From Candidatus Geothrix odensensis (GTDB lineage: Bacteria > Acidobacteriota > Holophagae > Holophagales > Holophagaceae): a stretch of DNA of 40,290 nucleotides. Below, in pieces: positions 7,817 to 16,228 of the stretch. The translations under genes were made by a program, and so were the position numbers. Positions within the stretch are counted from its first letter, which is position 1. Every line of letters begins with the position of its first letter. The stretch spans positions 1 to 40,290 of the forward strand of contig JADKCH010000025.1 in the NCBI GenBank assembly GCA_016714685.1. Reading direction: 5' to 3'. The notes under the pieces were generated by a model. It saw only the letters and a list, made by a program, of their open reading frames with translations, was not told where the DNA came from and did no database searches.

Positions 7817-8916
7817 CGCGGATCGACGCCGAAAAGCTCCTGGGCGGCCATGCCACCGGCACCCTCAGCGAGGCCGAGCGCACGGCGCTCTTCGCCGCGG
7901 CCCTGGACCGCCAGGAGCTTTTCGACGCCCTGATGGACGAGGAGGCCCTGCGCGAGCTGCTGGCCGATCCTGCGGCCAAGGCCCAGCTGCTGGCGGCCCT
8001 CGAACCTGCCGCCGCGCCGAAGGTGGTGCCCTTCTGGCGCCGCACGGGCGTGCTGGGCGCCGCGGCCAGCCTGCTGGTGGCCTCCCTGGCAGGCATCGCC
8101 TACCTGCGCAGCCCCGACCAGGCGGCTCCAGCCCTGCGCCAGGAGGCGGACAAGGTCCCCGCCGCCAAGGTCGTTGAGGCACCGCCCGCGGCGCAGGCCC
8201 CCCCGTCAGCCCCGCCCAACCGGGCTCCCATGGCGAAGGCCAAGGAGGCCCCGGCCCCCGCCCTGGCCGGAACGCCGGCGGCGCCCCCGCCTCCAGAACC
8301 CCAGCGGGTCAGAACCTCCGCTGGCGGAGCAGCCCTGGCCGCGGATGCCTCTCGAGAGAAGGCCGCCGAATTCCGCCGGGCGGAGGCCCGGGACAACCTG
8401 ACGAAGAAGGCCGAGGCGCCGAAGCCTGCTGCCGCGGTGGTGGAGGTGGTGGCCTCGGTGGCTCCGGCTCCCACAGCCAAGGCACCCAAGCGGGACCAGC
8501 CGGCCCAGGAGATCGCGGCCCTCTCGCCCGGGGTGGTTGGCGGCGTCGTGGGTGGTGTGGCCCCGCCCCCGCGCCGAGTGGAATGGAAGGCGGCCGAGGG
8601 ATTCAAGCCCACTTGGACCCTGGAATCCCGGCCCGCGGGTGTCACCCGGATCACGGTGAGAGGACCCGCCGGAGCCACGGCGGTGCTCCTGAAGCGCGGC
8701 GCCACGGGCGTGGACGTGATCGCCCTCAAGGTGACCGATCCCGGCGGGGAGATGACGAGCTGGTCCGCCGAAACCCGGCTGGCGCCGGGCGATGCCCTGG
8801 ACCTCTACCTGCTGAACGCCCCCGTGGCCGAGCCTGCCAGGCTGCCGGAGAGCGGGTCTGTGGACGGGTTCAGGGCCCGCATCCACCCCTCCTCGAAAAA
8901 AGCTCCGGTTCCGTGA
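7813..8916 (+). CDS. Membrane-anchored putative anti-sigma factor
   Basis: This 367-residue protein has a cytoplasmic helical N terminus (1-70), one membrane helix (about 78-98), an Ala/Pro-rich spacer (110-250), and a beta-rich extracytoplasmic C-terminal domain (255-367, with TRITVRGPAGATAVLLKRG and LAPGDALDLYLLN). The four-base overlap with the sigma gene and the single helix argue for an anti-sigma role. The zinc-finger HxxxCxxC of ZAS anti-sigmas is absent, so the assignment rests on context and topology. The spacer contains GVVGGVVGGV; a shorter version of this motif recurs in the VWA protein downstream, suggesting that the three genes act together. Confidence 0.65.
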   Translation: MTRIDAEKLLGGHATGTLSEAERTALFAAALDRQELFDALMDEEALRELLADPAAKAQLLAALEPAAAPKVVPFWRRTGVLGAAASLLVASLAGIAYLRSPDQAAPALRQEADKVPAAKVVEAPPAAQAPPSAPPNRAPMAKAKEAPAPALAGTPAAPPPPEPQRVRTSAGGAALAADASREKAAEFRRAEARDNLTKKAEAPKPAAAVVEVVASVAPAPTAKAPKRDQPAQEIAALSPGVVGGVVGGVAPPPRRVEWKAAEGFKPTWTLESRPAGVTRITVRGPAGATAVLLKRGATGVDVIALKVTDPGGEMTSWSAETRLAPGDALDLYLLNAPVAEPARLPESGSVDGFRARIHPSSKKAPVP

Positions 8917-8950
8917 AAGGAATCTGAGCGTCGCGTCATTCCCTCCTGAA

Positions 8951-8969
8951 CCGCGCCATGCCGGCGCGG
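8951..8969 (+). other. Hairpin in the leader of the VIT/VWA gene
   Basis: CCGCGCC (8951-8957) and GGCGCGG (8963-8969) form a perfect 7-bp stem with a 5-base loop, ending just before the ribosome site GGGAGGAA of the gene at 8988. It could be a weak attenuator or a chance GC repeat. Confidence 0.3.
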
Positions 8970-8987
8970 CCCATCCGGGAGGAACCC

Positions 8988-11361
8988 ATGTCGCTGCGCC
9001 GCTCCACCACCACCCTGCTCGCCTGCGCGGGGCTCGCCCTCACCCAGGGCGACGCCCAGGCCCGCATCCGCCCCACGCCCGCCGGGATGGACCGCGGGCC
9101 GAAGGCCGAGAACCCTGACGCCACGCTGTCGCCCTACTTCTTCGTGATGAGTGGGGACGCGTCCATCGACCAGCTGCCCCTGAAGGCCACCTCCGCCAAG
9201 GTGGCCATCGCGGGCGTCATCGCCGATGTGAAGGTGACCCAGGTCTACAAGAACACCGGCACGAAGCCCCTGGAGGCCATCTACGTGTTCCCCGGCTCCA
9301 CACGCTCGGCGGTCTACGGCATGACCATGACCATCGGCGAGCGGGTGCTGAAGGCGCAGATCAAGGAGCGGGGCCAGGCCCGGGCCGACTACGAGCAGGC
9401 CAAGTCGCAGGGGCCGAAGCGCCTCGCTGCTGGAGCAGCACCGTCCCAATGTGTTCCAGATGAACGTGGCCAATATCCTGCCGGGCGACGAGATCCGCGT
9501 GGAGCTCTCCTACACCGAGCTGCTGGTGCCCACGGAAGGCACCTACGCTTTCGTGTATCCCACCGTGGTGGGTCCGCGCTACGCCGGTAGGGCCGGCACA
9601 GACTCCAGCACCGGCGAGCCCTGGGTGGCCAACCCCTACACCCGCGCCGGCGAGAAGCCCGCCACCACCTTCGACCTGGAGGTGAAGCTGTCGGCGGGCC
9701 TGCCCATCCAGCACATGGCCTGCGCCACGCACAAGACCTCCATCGCCTACGACGGCAGGGCCGAGGCCACGCTGAAGCTGGACCCCTCCGAGGCCCAGGG
9801 TGGCAACCGCGACGTCATCGTGAAGTACCAGCTGGCGGGCGGCGCGGTGCAGTCGGGCCTGCTCCTGGATCAGGGGAAGGAGGAGAACACCTTCCTGCTC
9901 ATGGCCCAGCCGCCCAAGCGCGTGACGCCCAGGGACCTGCCGCCCCGCGAGTTCGTCTTCATCATGGACATCTCCGGCAGCCAGATGGGCTTCCCCATTG
10001 AAGTCTCCAAGGTGCTCATGAAGGAGATGATCCAGGGCCTGCGGCCCCAGGATCTCTTCAACGTCATGGTGTTCGAAGGCAGCTCGGCCCTCTGGTCGCC
10101 CACCTCACAGCATGCCTCGCCGGAAGCCACGGCCCAGGCCCTGGCCTTCGTGCGATCGCAGAACGGCGGCGGTGGCACCGAGCTGGGCAGTGCCATGCGG
10201 AAGGCCCTGGGCCTGCCCCGGGTGCCCGGCATCTCCCGCACCTTCGTGGTTTCCACGGACGGCTACATCAGCGCCGACGGCCAGGTCTTCGACCTCATCC
10301 GCAAGAACCTGGGTTCGGCGAACCTCTTCACCTTCGGCATCGGCAGTTCGGTGAACCGCCACCTCATCGAGGGCATGGCCCACGCGGGGCAGGGCGAGGC
10401 CTTCGTCATCACGAAGCCCGAGCAGGCCGCCGCCGAGGCCGAGCGCTTCCGGGCCTATGTCTCCTCGCCGGTGCTCACCAACCTCAAGCTCACCACCAGC
10501 GGCTTCCAGATCCAGGATCTCGAGCCCATCCAGCTGCCGGACGTGCTGGCGGACCGGCCCGTGATCTGCCTCGGCAAGTGGAAGGGCGAGGCCAGAGGCA
10601 CCGTCACGCTCTCGGGCATCAGCGGCACTGGCCCCTGGAGCCAGACCTTCGAGGTAGGCCAGGTGAAGGGCCGCAGCCACGGCGCCCTGCGCCAGCTCTG
10701 GGCCCGCCAGCGCATCCAGATGCTCTCGGACTACGACCAGTTCGGCCAGGACGGGGCCCGCAAGGCCGAGGTCACACGGCTGGGGCTCGCCTACCACCTG
10801 CTCACGGCCCACACCTCCTTCGTGGCGGTGGACACCCTCGTGCGCAACAGCGGCGGGCACAGCACCACGGTCACCCAGCCCCTGCCCCTGCCCGAAGGCG
10901 TGTCCGACGCGGCCGTGGGCTACGCGCGCGGTGGCGTGGTCGGTGGCGTGGCCGCCAGCCCCATGGCCTATGCGCCCGCCCCCATGGCGAAGCGCGCCGC
11001 CGGGACATCGGCCGCCGTCGAGGTGCTGGCCCAGGACCGGGCGTCCCGGCAGGAGAAGGCGAAGGAGGCCTCTATTCTCCGCATCCGCGCCTTCTCCGGC
11101 ATCACCGGCACCTCGGATCCCGCCGCCCTGCGCCGCGAGGTGGAGGCCCGCCTGCTGGATCCCGCCCTGGCCGCGGTCCTGGCGGGGATGCCCGCGGGCA
11201 CCACGCTCGAGCTGAAGGTGGATGGTTCCGGCCAGGTCGTGTCGGCCACCTTCGGCCGGTCCTTCCCCGGTGCCGCGAAGGCGAAGGCCCTGATCACCCT
11301 CTGGCGCCTGCGGAGCTGGACCGGCGGCCTGACCGGCAGCCTGGAGTTCACGCTGGGCTGA
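8988..11361 (+). pseudogene. VIT and VWA domain exported protein, interrupted by one frameshift
   Basis: The start at 8988 has GGGAGGAA at good spacing and a signal peptide (MSLRRSTTTLLACAGLALT). A VIT domain follows (KVAIAGVIADVKVTQVYKN, EAIYVFPGS). Its closing part is read in another frame: up to the GGGG run at 9410-9413 the coding frame is the first, and after it LLEQHRPNVFQMNVANI continues the same domain one frame over, to 11361. Removing one G gives a smooth QGRSASLLEQ join. The VWA domain has the MIDAS motif DISGS (9967 onward). The C terminus has GGVVGGVA and an Ala-rich tail. The whole protein would be about 790 residues, like bacterial inter-alpha-trypsin-inhibitor-type proteins. 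No sortase or PEP-CTERM signal is seen. Whether this is a true mutation or a sequencing error is open. Confidence 0.8.
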
Positions 11362-11384
11362 GCCAGAGCCGCCAGGATCCCCCA

Positions 11385-11410
11385 CGCGCCTTCTCTCCGG
11401 GGAAGGCGCG
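11385..11410 (+). terminator. Possible terminator hairpin after the VIT/VWA gene
   Basis: CGCGCCTTC (11385-11393) pairs perfectly with GAAGGCGCG (11402-11410) across an 8-base loop, 24 bases after the stop. No T tract follows, so it may be only an RNA 3'-end stabiliser. Confidence 0.35.
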
Positions 11411-11446
11411 CTGGCGTCCAGGCAGGATGGGCCTACCTTCGTACCC

Positions 11447-12169
11447 ATGCGATGGCAACCGGGAGTGGCCTGCATGCTGGTGTCGGCGGGAGGGGATCTG
11501 GGGGCGGCCCCGCCACCCGGAGTGGCGGCGGAGGCCGCCTACGCGGAGGCCCGGGCCCGCATGGTTCGGGAGCACCTTGTGGCCCGGGGCATCACGACCC
11601 CCCGGGTGCTGGAGGCCATGGGCCGGGTGCCCCGCCACGAGTTCGTGCCCGCGGAGCTGCGGTCCCGGGCCTACGAGGATGGGCCCCTGCCCATCGGCCA
11701 CGGCCAGACCATCTCCCAGCCCTACATCGTGGCCTTCATGACCGAGGCCCTCGAGCCGAAGCCCACGGATCGGGTGTTGGAGATCGGAACCGGCTCCGGC
11801 TACCAGGCGGCGGTGCTCTCCAGGTTGGTGGCCGGGGTCTGGAGCATCGAGCTCGTCGAGCCCCTGGCCCGGCGCGCCGCGGCAGACCTCAAGCGGCTGG
11901 GCTTCACCCGTGTGAAGGCCCGCTGCGGAGACGGTCATCTCGGCTGGCCCGAGGCGGCGCCCTTCGACGCGATCATCGTCACCTGCGCGCCGGAAGAGGT
12001 GCCCCCGGCCCTGGTGGCCCAGCTGAAGGAGGGCGGCCGCATGATCATCCCCGTGGGCTCCCAGTGGGGGGCCCAGGAGCTGGTGCTCCTCCGGAAGACA
12101 CCCGCGGGCCTGGAGCGGAAGCCCGTGCTGCCAGTGCGGTTCGTGCCGATGGTGAAGGGAAGGAGGTAG
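11447..12169 (+). CDS. pcm: Protein-L-isoaspartate O-methyltransferase
   Basis: This 240-residue SAM-dependent enzyme methylates isoaspartyl residues in damaged proteins as the first repair step. Signatures are VPRHEFVP, GPLPIGHGQTISQPYIVAFM, the SAM motif VLEIGTGSGYQAAVLS, and PFDAIIVTCAPEEVP. The N terminus is longer than in cytoplasmic Pcm and is hydrophobic and Ala/Gly-rich (ACMLVSAGGDLGAA), so it may be exported, as in some Gram-negatives; a shorter start is also possible because no clear ribosome site precedes 11447. It is intact although both neighbours are frameshifted. Its stop directly abuts that of the convergent barrel gene. Confidence 0.92.
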   Translation: MRWQPGVACMLVSAGGDLGAAPPPGVAAEAAYAEARARMVREHLVARGITTPRVLEAMGRVPRHEFVPAELRSRAYEDGPLPIGHGQTISQPYIVAFMTEALEPKPTDRVLEIGTGSGYQAAVLSRLVAGVWSIELVEPLARRAAADLKRLGFTRVKARCGDGHLGWPEAAPFDAIIVTCAPEEVPPALVAQLKEGGRMIIPVGSQWGAQELVLLRKTPAGLERKPVLPVRFVPMVKGRR

Positions 12170-12704
12170 TCAGAACCGCAGTCCCGCCTGCGCCTGGAGG
12201 TCGAAGAACCCGCTGTCCTCCTCAGAACCGGTGCTCGTCTGGGTCTTCAGGGTCCTGCCCGGGCCGAGGAAAATCCCTGCGTTCCAGTAGAAGTGCGAGC
12301 CGAGGGCGCCGGTGTAGCCGCCGCCCACCAGGGGTGCGGTGGTGCTGACGCGGCTCGTGTCGCCGAAGACAAGGGACTTCTCCGCCTTGGCCCAGCGGTA
12401 GACAGCGCCACCCAGATGCCCAGCTCCCCCGGGCCTCGGGCCGGAAGAGGTAGGTCAACACTGGGCCGCTCCGGGTCTCCGTGGTCTCCGAGAGGGAGCG
12501 CCCGGTGAAGGGGTCGCGGAAGGTGTCCATCCACTGGACATGGCGAACGCCGAAGGTCCAGGGGCTGCCCGTGGGCGGAAACTGGCCTGGAAGTCCAGAC
12601 CGCGGGGTGCGAAGGCGAACACCCCGAGGCCGAGGCGGGCCTCCCCGGACCAGAGCATCGCGGCCCAAGGAGGGGAGGAGCAGGAGGAGGGGGCGGGTCC
12701 GCAT
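12170..12704 (-). pseudogene. Small outer-membrane beta-barrel protein with three frameshifts
   Basis: The ATG at 12704 follows GGAGG at good spacing and opens a leucine-rich signal peptide (MRTRPLLLLLP). The coding frame then moves three times: near 12660-12670 into LGLGVFAFAPRGLDFQASF, near 12575-12590 into WTFGVRHVQWMDTFRDPFTG, and at the C5 run 12426-12430 into GGAVYRWAKAEKSLVFGD. The last frame ends LQAQAGLRF before TGA at 12170-12172. Alternating strands with a terminal phenylalanine are typical of an outer-membrane barrel inserted by BamA. Repaired, it would be about 175 residues. All segments keep normal coding character, so decay is recent or the indels are sequencing errors. It is the last gene of the exoprotein set. 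Confidence 0.65.
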
Positions 12705-12707
12705 GGG

Positions 12708-12765
12708 GTGCCTCCGCTGTCGGGAAAGTCAGGGATGGTATACACCCGTCCCGGAGCGGAGGCAC
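12708..12765 (-). promoter_or_regulatory. Hairpin sequestering the barrel gene's ribosome site
   Basis: On the minus strand an 11-bp perfect stem joins GTGCCTCCGCT (upstream arm, plus 12755-12765) to AGCGGAGGCAC (downstream arm, plus 12708-12718). A further 5 bp (CGGGA/TCCCG, plus 12721-12725 and 12749-12753) extends it inward past a small bulge. The downstream arm contains the GGAGG ribosome site of the gene starting at 12704, and the upstream arm begins ten bases after the previous stop (12775). The fold would hide the ribosome site, so it may be a translational switch, RNA thermometer or mRNA-processing element. No T tract follows, which argues against a terminator. Confidence 0.55.
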
Positions 12766-12774
12766 TGGAAACCA

Positions 12775-15700
12775 CTAGGGCGTGCGCACCAGGGGCTGGC
12801 TGGGCGTGGTGTTCATGCCGCTGGTGCTGCGGGCCACCACGCGGAGGTGGAGGATCCCTTCGGCGGGCAGGCATATGGCTGGTTTCGCTGGCGCCCAGGA
12901 TGCCGCTGATGCACTCATAGTCGTCGTCCTGACCTGTGAAGGAGCGCCAGACTGTGTAGCCGGCGGCGTCCACGGCCGCCTTCCAGGTGAGGCGGTTGCC
13001 CGACAGCGCCAGCTGCGTCGGGGCTGCCGGATCCGGCTCGCCCGGCACCAGCACATCCATGGACCCGAGCGGCGCGCTGAGGTTGCCGGTGGCATCCACG
13101 GAGCGCAGGGTGTAGCGCTGGAAGCCCGCCGGAGCCTTCCTGTCGGTGTAGGCGAGCCCTGCCACCGGCGCCGAGGTGAGGCGTTCCGCCGGACCGGCCG
13201 GGCTGCCTGCCTTGGCCTCGCCCTCCACCAGGGTGTAGTTCATGGGCTGGCGGTCCACGAAGGTGCCCTTGAGATCCGGGGCGGCCGTCTGAGTCCAGGT
13301 GAGGGACACATCGAGCCTCCCCGGCGCGCCTTCCTGCAAGTCCACCGAGCCCACGGCCGGACTGGGGGGCGCGACGATGTCCGGCAGCCGGACCTCGATG
13401 GGCTCGCTGATGGGGCCCGCCACGGTGCGGCCGAACTCCTTGGTGAAGGACTGGACCCGGAAGAAGAAGGTGGCCCCGCCGTACTGGGCCGCCTCCGCCG
13501 GGAAGGTCACCATGAAGCGCTCGGTGGTGACGGGCGAGTCGTTGACGCGGGTAAAGGCCCCGGGGCCGCCCTTGGCCACCAGGCGGGCCAGATGGTCGCG
13601 GCGGCCCTCCGACAGGCGCAAGCCCTCGCCCTGGGAGGCCACCAGGCCCCGGGCGGCGATGGCGTGCAGGGCGGGAGTGGCGGCCACGAGTCCGAGGGGC
13701 TGGACTTCGGCCTTGGGCGCCGGCACCACTTTTGCGGTGGGGCTGAGGCCGGCCGCGCTGAACGCGCCGCTGGCTGGGCTCAGGGCTGGATTCAGGGCGG
13801 AGGGCGCGGCTGCGGTTCTCAGCGCTTCGAAGCCCCGGATGCCCCCCTGGAAGGCCACCGAGGGACGCGGCAGCGAGACCAGCTCCATCTTCTGCGGGGC
13901 CTGCTGGATGACGTAGTCCATGGGGAAGCCCTGGACCGGCTTCGCCCACTCGAGCAGCACGTGGATCTCCTTGGGTTTCACCAGGGCGGCCAGCATGGGA
14001 TTGAAGCTGCGCTCGATCCTGCGGAAGACAGGCTTCGACGAGGGCCGAAGCCTTCACGGCGGAGAGCTCCAGGGTTGGCGTGGCCGTCAGGTCCTTCGCG
14101 AGGGGGGCCTTGCCCGCAGATACGCTGGAGAACTGGCCCTTGGCCCTGGGCACCAGGGCCGCCTTGGGGGCGTGGAACTCCGCCACGGTGGAGTCTGTGG
14201 CCTTGGTCAGCAGGATCGATGCCTTCGCGGAGCGCAGGTTCCCGGAGGCCAACACCCGGTCGGCAGGGCGCAGGAAGCGGCGGCCGGGAATCGCCGCGGG
14301 GGCCTCCTTGGTCACCTGGCCGGTGAACTGGCTGATGGCGAGACGGCCTGGCAGGCTGCTGTCGCTCACCTCGATCCGGCCCTCGGGGGAGCGTGCGCTG
14401 ACGTTCCCCAGTTTGTCGATGGAGCTGATGGCATAGCGGTAGGCCTGGCCCGCCACCAGGCCCGCGTCGACCCACTCGGGGGCGGTGGTGTCTGCGAGCT
14501 TGATGAAGGAGCCGTCGGCACCGGCGCGATGGACTTCGTAGCCCTTCAGGTCCGGGTCGGGCGAGGGGGCCCAGGCCAGCAGGGCCGGGGGGACACTGCC
14601 ATCGGCATTGGATCGGAGCACGGCGGACTCGCCCAGGTTCTTGAGCGCCGAAATGGGCATGGTGGCGGCCGTGCGGGAGAGCTGCTGCCGCTTGGCGTCG
14701 CCGAGGGACAGGCTGCTCGCGGCGGCAGTCGGGGCGCCGGGTGCCTGGGCCTGCAGCTGGAAGGGCGTGAGGGCCGTGGTGGCCTGCGGACGCTTGGCGC
14801 TGATGGCCTGATCCAGGGTCACGAGGCGGGTGTCCTTGAGCCGGGCCGCCTGGGCGGTGCGCAGGTCAGTGCGGGCGGCCATCTCGGTCTTGAGCATGGG
14901 GCGGCCCGGCACCAGCGGAGGTTCCAGATCCTTCGGGATGCCCACCACCATGGGGGCCGTCTCCATGGGCTGCTCGAGGCCGCCGAGGTCCAATGCCGTC
15001 ACCTTGTAGTGGTAGGTCTTCTCGTTCTGGAGGGCGTTGCCCTCGGTGCGGCGGCTGTCCGTGTAGAGGGCCTTGGGGGCCTGCCGCCCGCCGGGGCGGA
15101 GGCGGCCGGAGGCGACTGCCTCCTTGACGGCCTTGGCGGTGGCGGCGCTGAGGGCGGGGAGGCCGCCGGGCTTGTCGAGCTGGCTGATCGCCTGCCGGTG
15201 CGCCTCCACCACCTTATGCGGGGTGCGGGCGGCCTCCGGCAGGGGGCGCAGCATTCGCTCCATGCCGCTCTGGATGCCCTGGGAGCGGCGCAGGGCCAGC
15301 TCCGGATCCTCCAGCTCCAGCTCGACGCGCTTCACCGGATCGGAGTTGATGCGGCCCCAGGGGCCCGAGGGCGACTCGGCGCGGTAGATGTTGTAGCCGG
15401 CCACCGCGTCGGAGGGCGTCTCGTCCCAGTTCAGCAGCACCTCGCCGTTGCCGCTGGCGGCGGAGAGGCTGAGGGGCTGCGGGATCGGCGTGGGTTCGAG
15501 GGTGTTGAACACCTTCGGCGAGACCACCTCCACGGACCCGCCTTCCGGCAGGCCCACCTGGATCTTGTAGCGCCACTGGCCCTTGCCGGGGTCGTCGGTG
15601 TAGGTGAGGCCGAGGACCTCGGCCATGCCCAGGTCCACATCGGCCCGGACGTGCATGAGCTGCAGATCCGACCGGTTGAGCTTGCCGGCTGCGCGCAGCT

Positions 15701-16217
15701 CGCGGAACTGCTTGAGGGACTTCTCCGGCGAGAGGTCCTTGGCCCGGCTGATGCTGACCTTGGGCAGCTCGATGGCCCGCAGGCGCGTGCCGGGATCGTG
15801 CTGCACATCACCGAAGGGATAGGAGAGGAGCTTCTCGCGCTCCTCGGCAGGCATGGCGTCCAGCCGCTTCTCGGCGGCCTTGCCCTGCAGGAAGCCGAGG
15901 GGCTTCTTGCCGGTCAGGTCCTTCCACGCGGCATCGCCCACCTTCTGCCGGAAGACACGGATGCCCTCCGTGGGCATCTCGCCCTGGTCGTTGGCCCAGC
16001 GCAGCACCACGGTGCGGTCCTTGCGGACGAGGCCGGTCAGGTGGAAGGTGCCCTGGGTCTTGCCGGCCGGGAGCAGGTTCGCCAGCAGGGCGGCCTGGGG
16101 TTGCAGCATGGTGGCGGAGGTCGCCGTGGTGAGGGCGGGCGGGGTCTTGATCTGGCCCTGGGCGCCCGTGGCCAGTAAGAGGAGGATTGGCGTCGTCAGG
16201 ATCCGGCTGGTGGTCAT
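12775..16217 (-). pseudogene. Large exported fibronectin type III protein with two frameshifts
   Basis: The ATG at 16217 has GAGGGAG upstream and a signal peptide (ILTTPILLLLATGAQG). The protein is about 1,147 residues when read through. At least three to four Fn3-like modules are visible: NGEVLLNWDETPSDAVAGYN with YNIYRAESPSGPWG; LLAWAPSPDPDLKGYEVHRA with YRYAISSIDKLGNVS; DVSLTWTQTAAPDLKGTF with YTLRSVDATGNLS; and NRLTWKAAVDAAGYTVWRSF. The frame changes near 14034-14043 (from TLELSAVKAS into KPVFRRIERSFNP) and near 12868-12882 (into LPAEGILHLRVVARSTSG), then ends at TAG 12775. It starts 11 bases after the stop of the large beta-rich protein and precedes the barrel gene. Such proteins usually mediate surface or extracellular binding; the target is unknown. 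Confidence 0.75.
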
Positions 16218-16228
16218 GGCTGGCTCCC

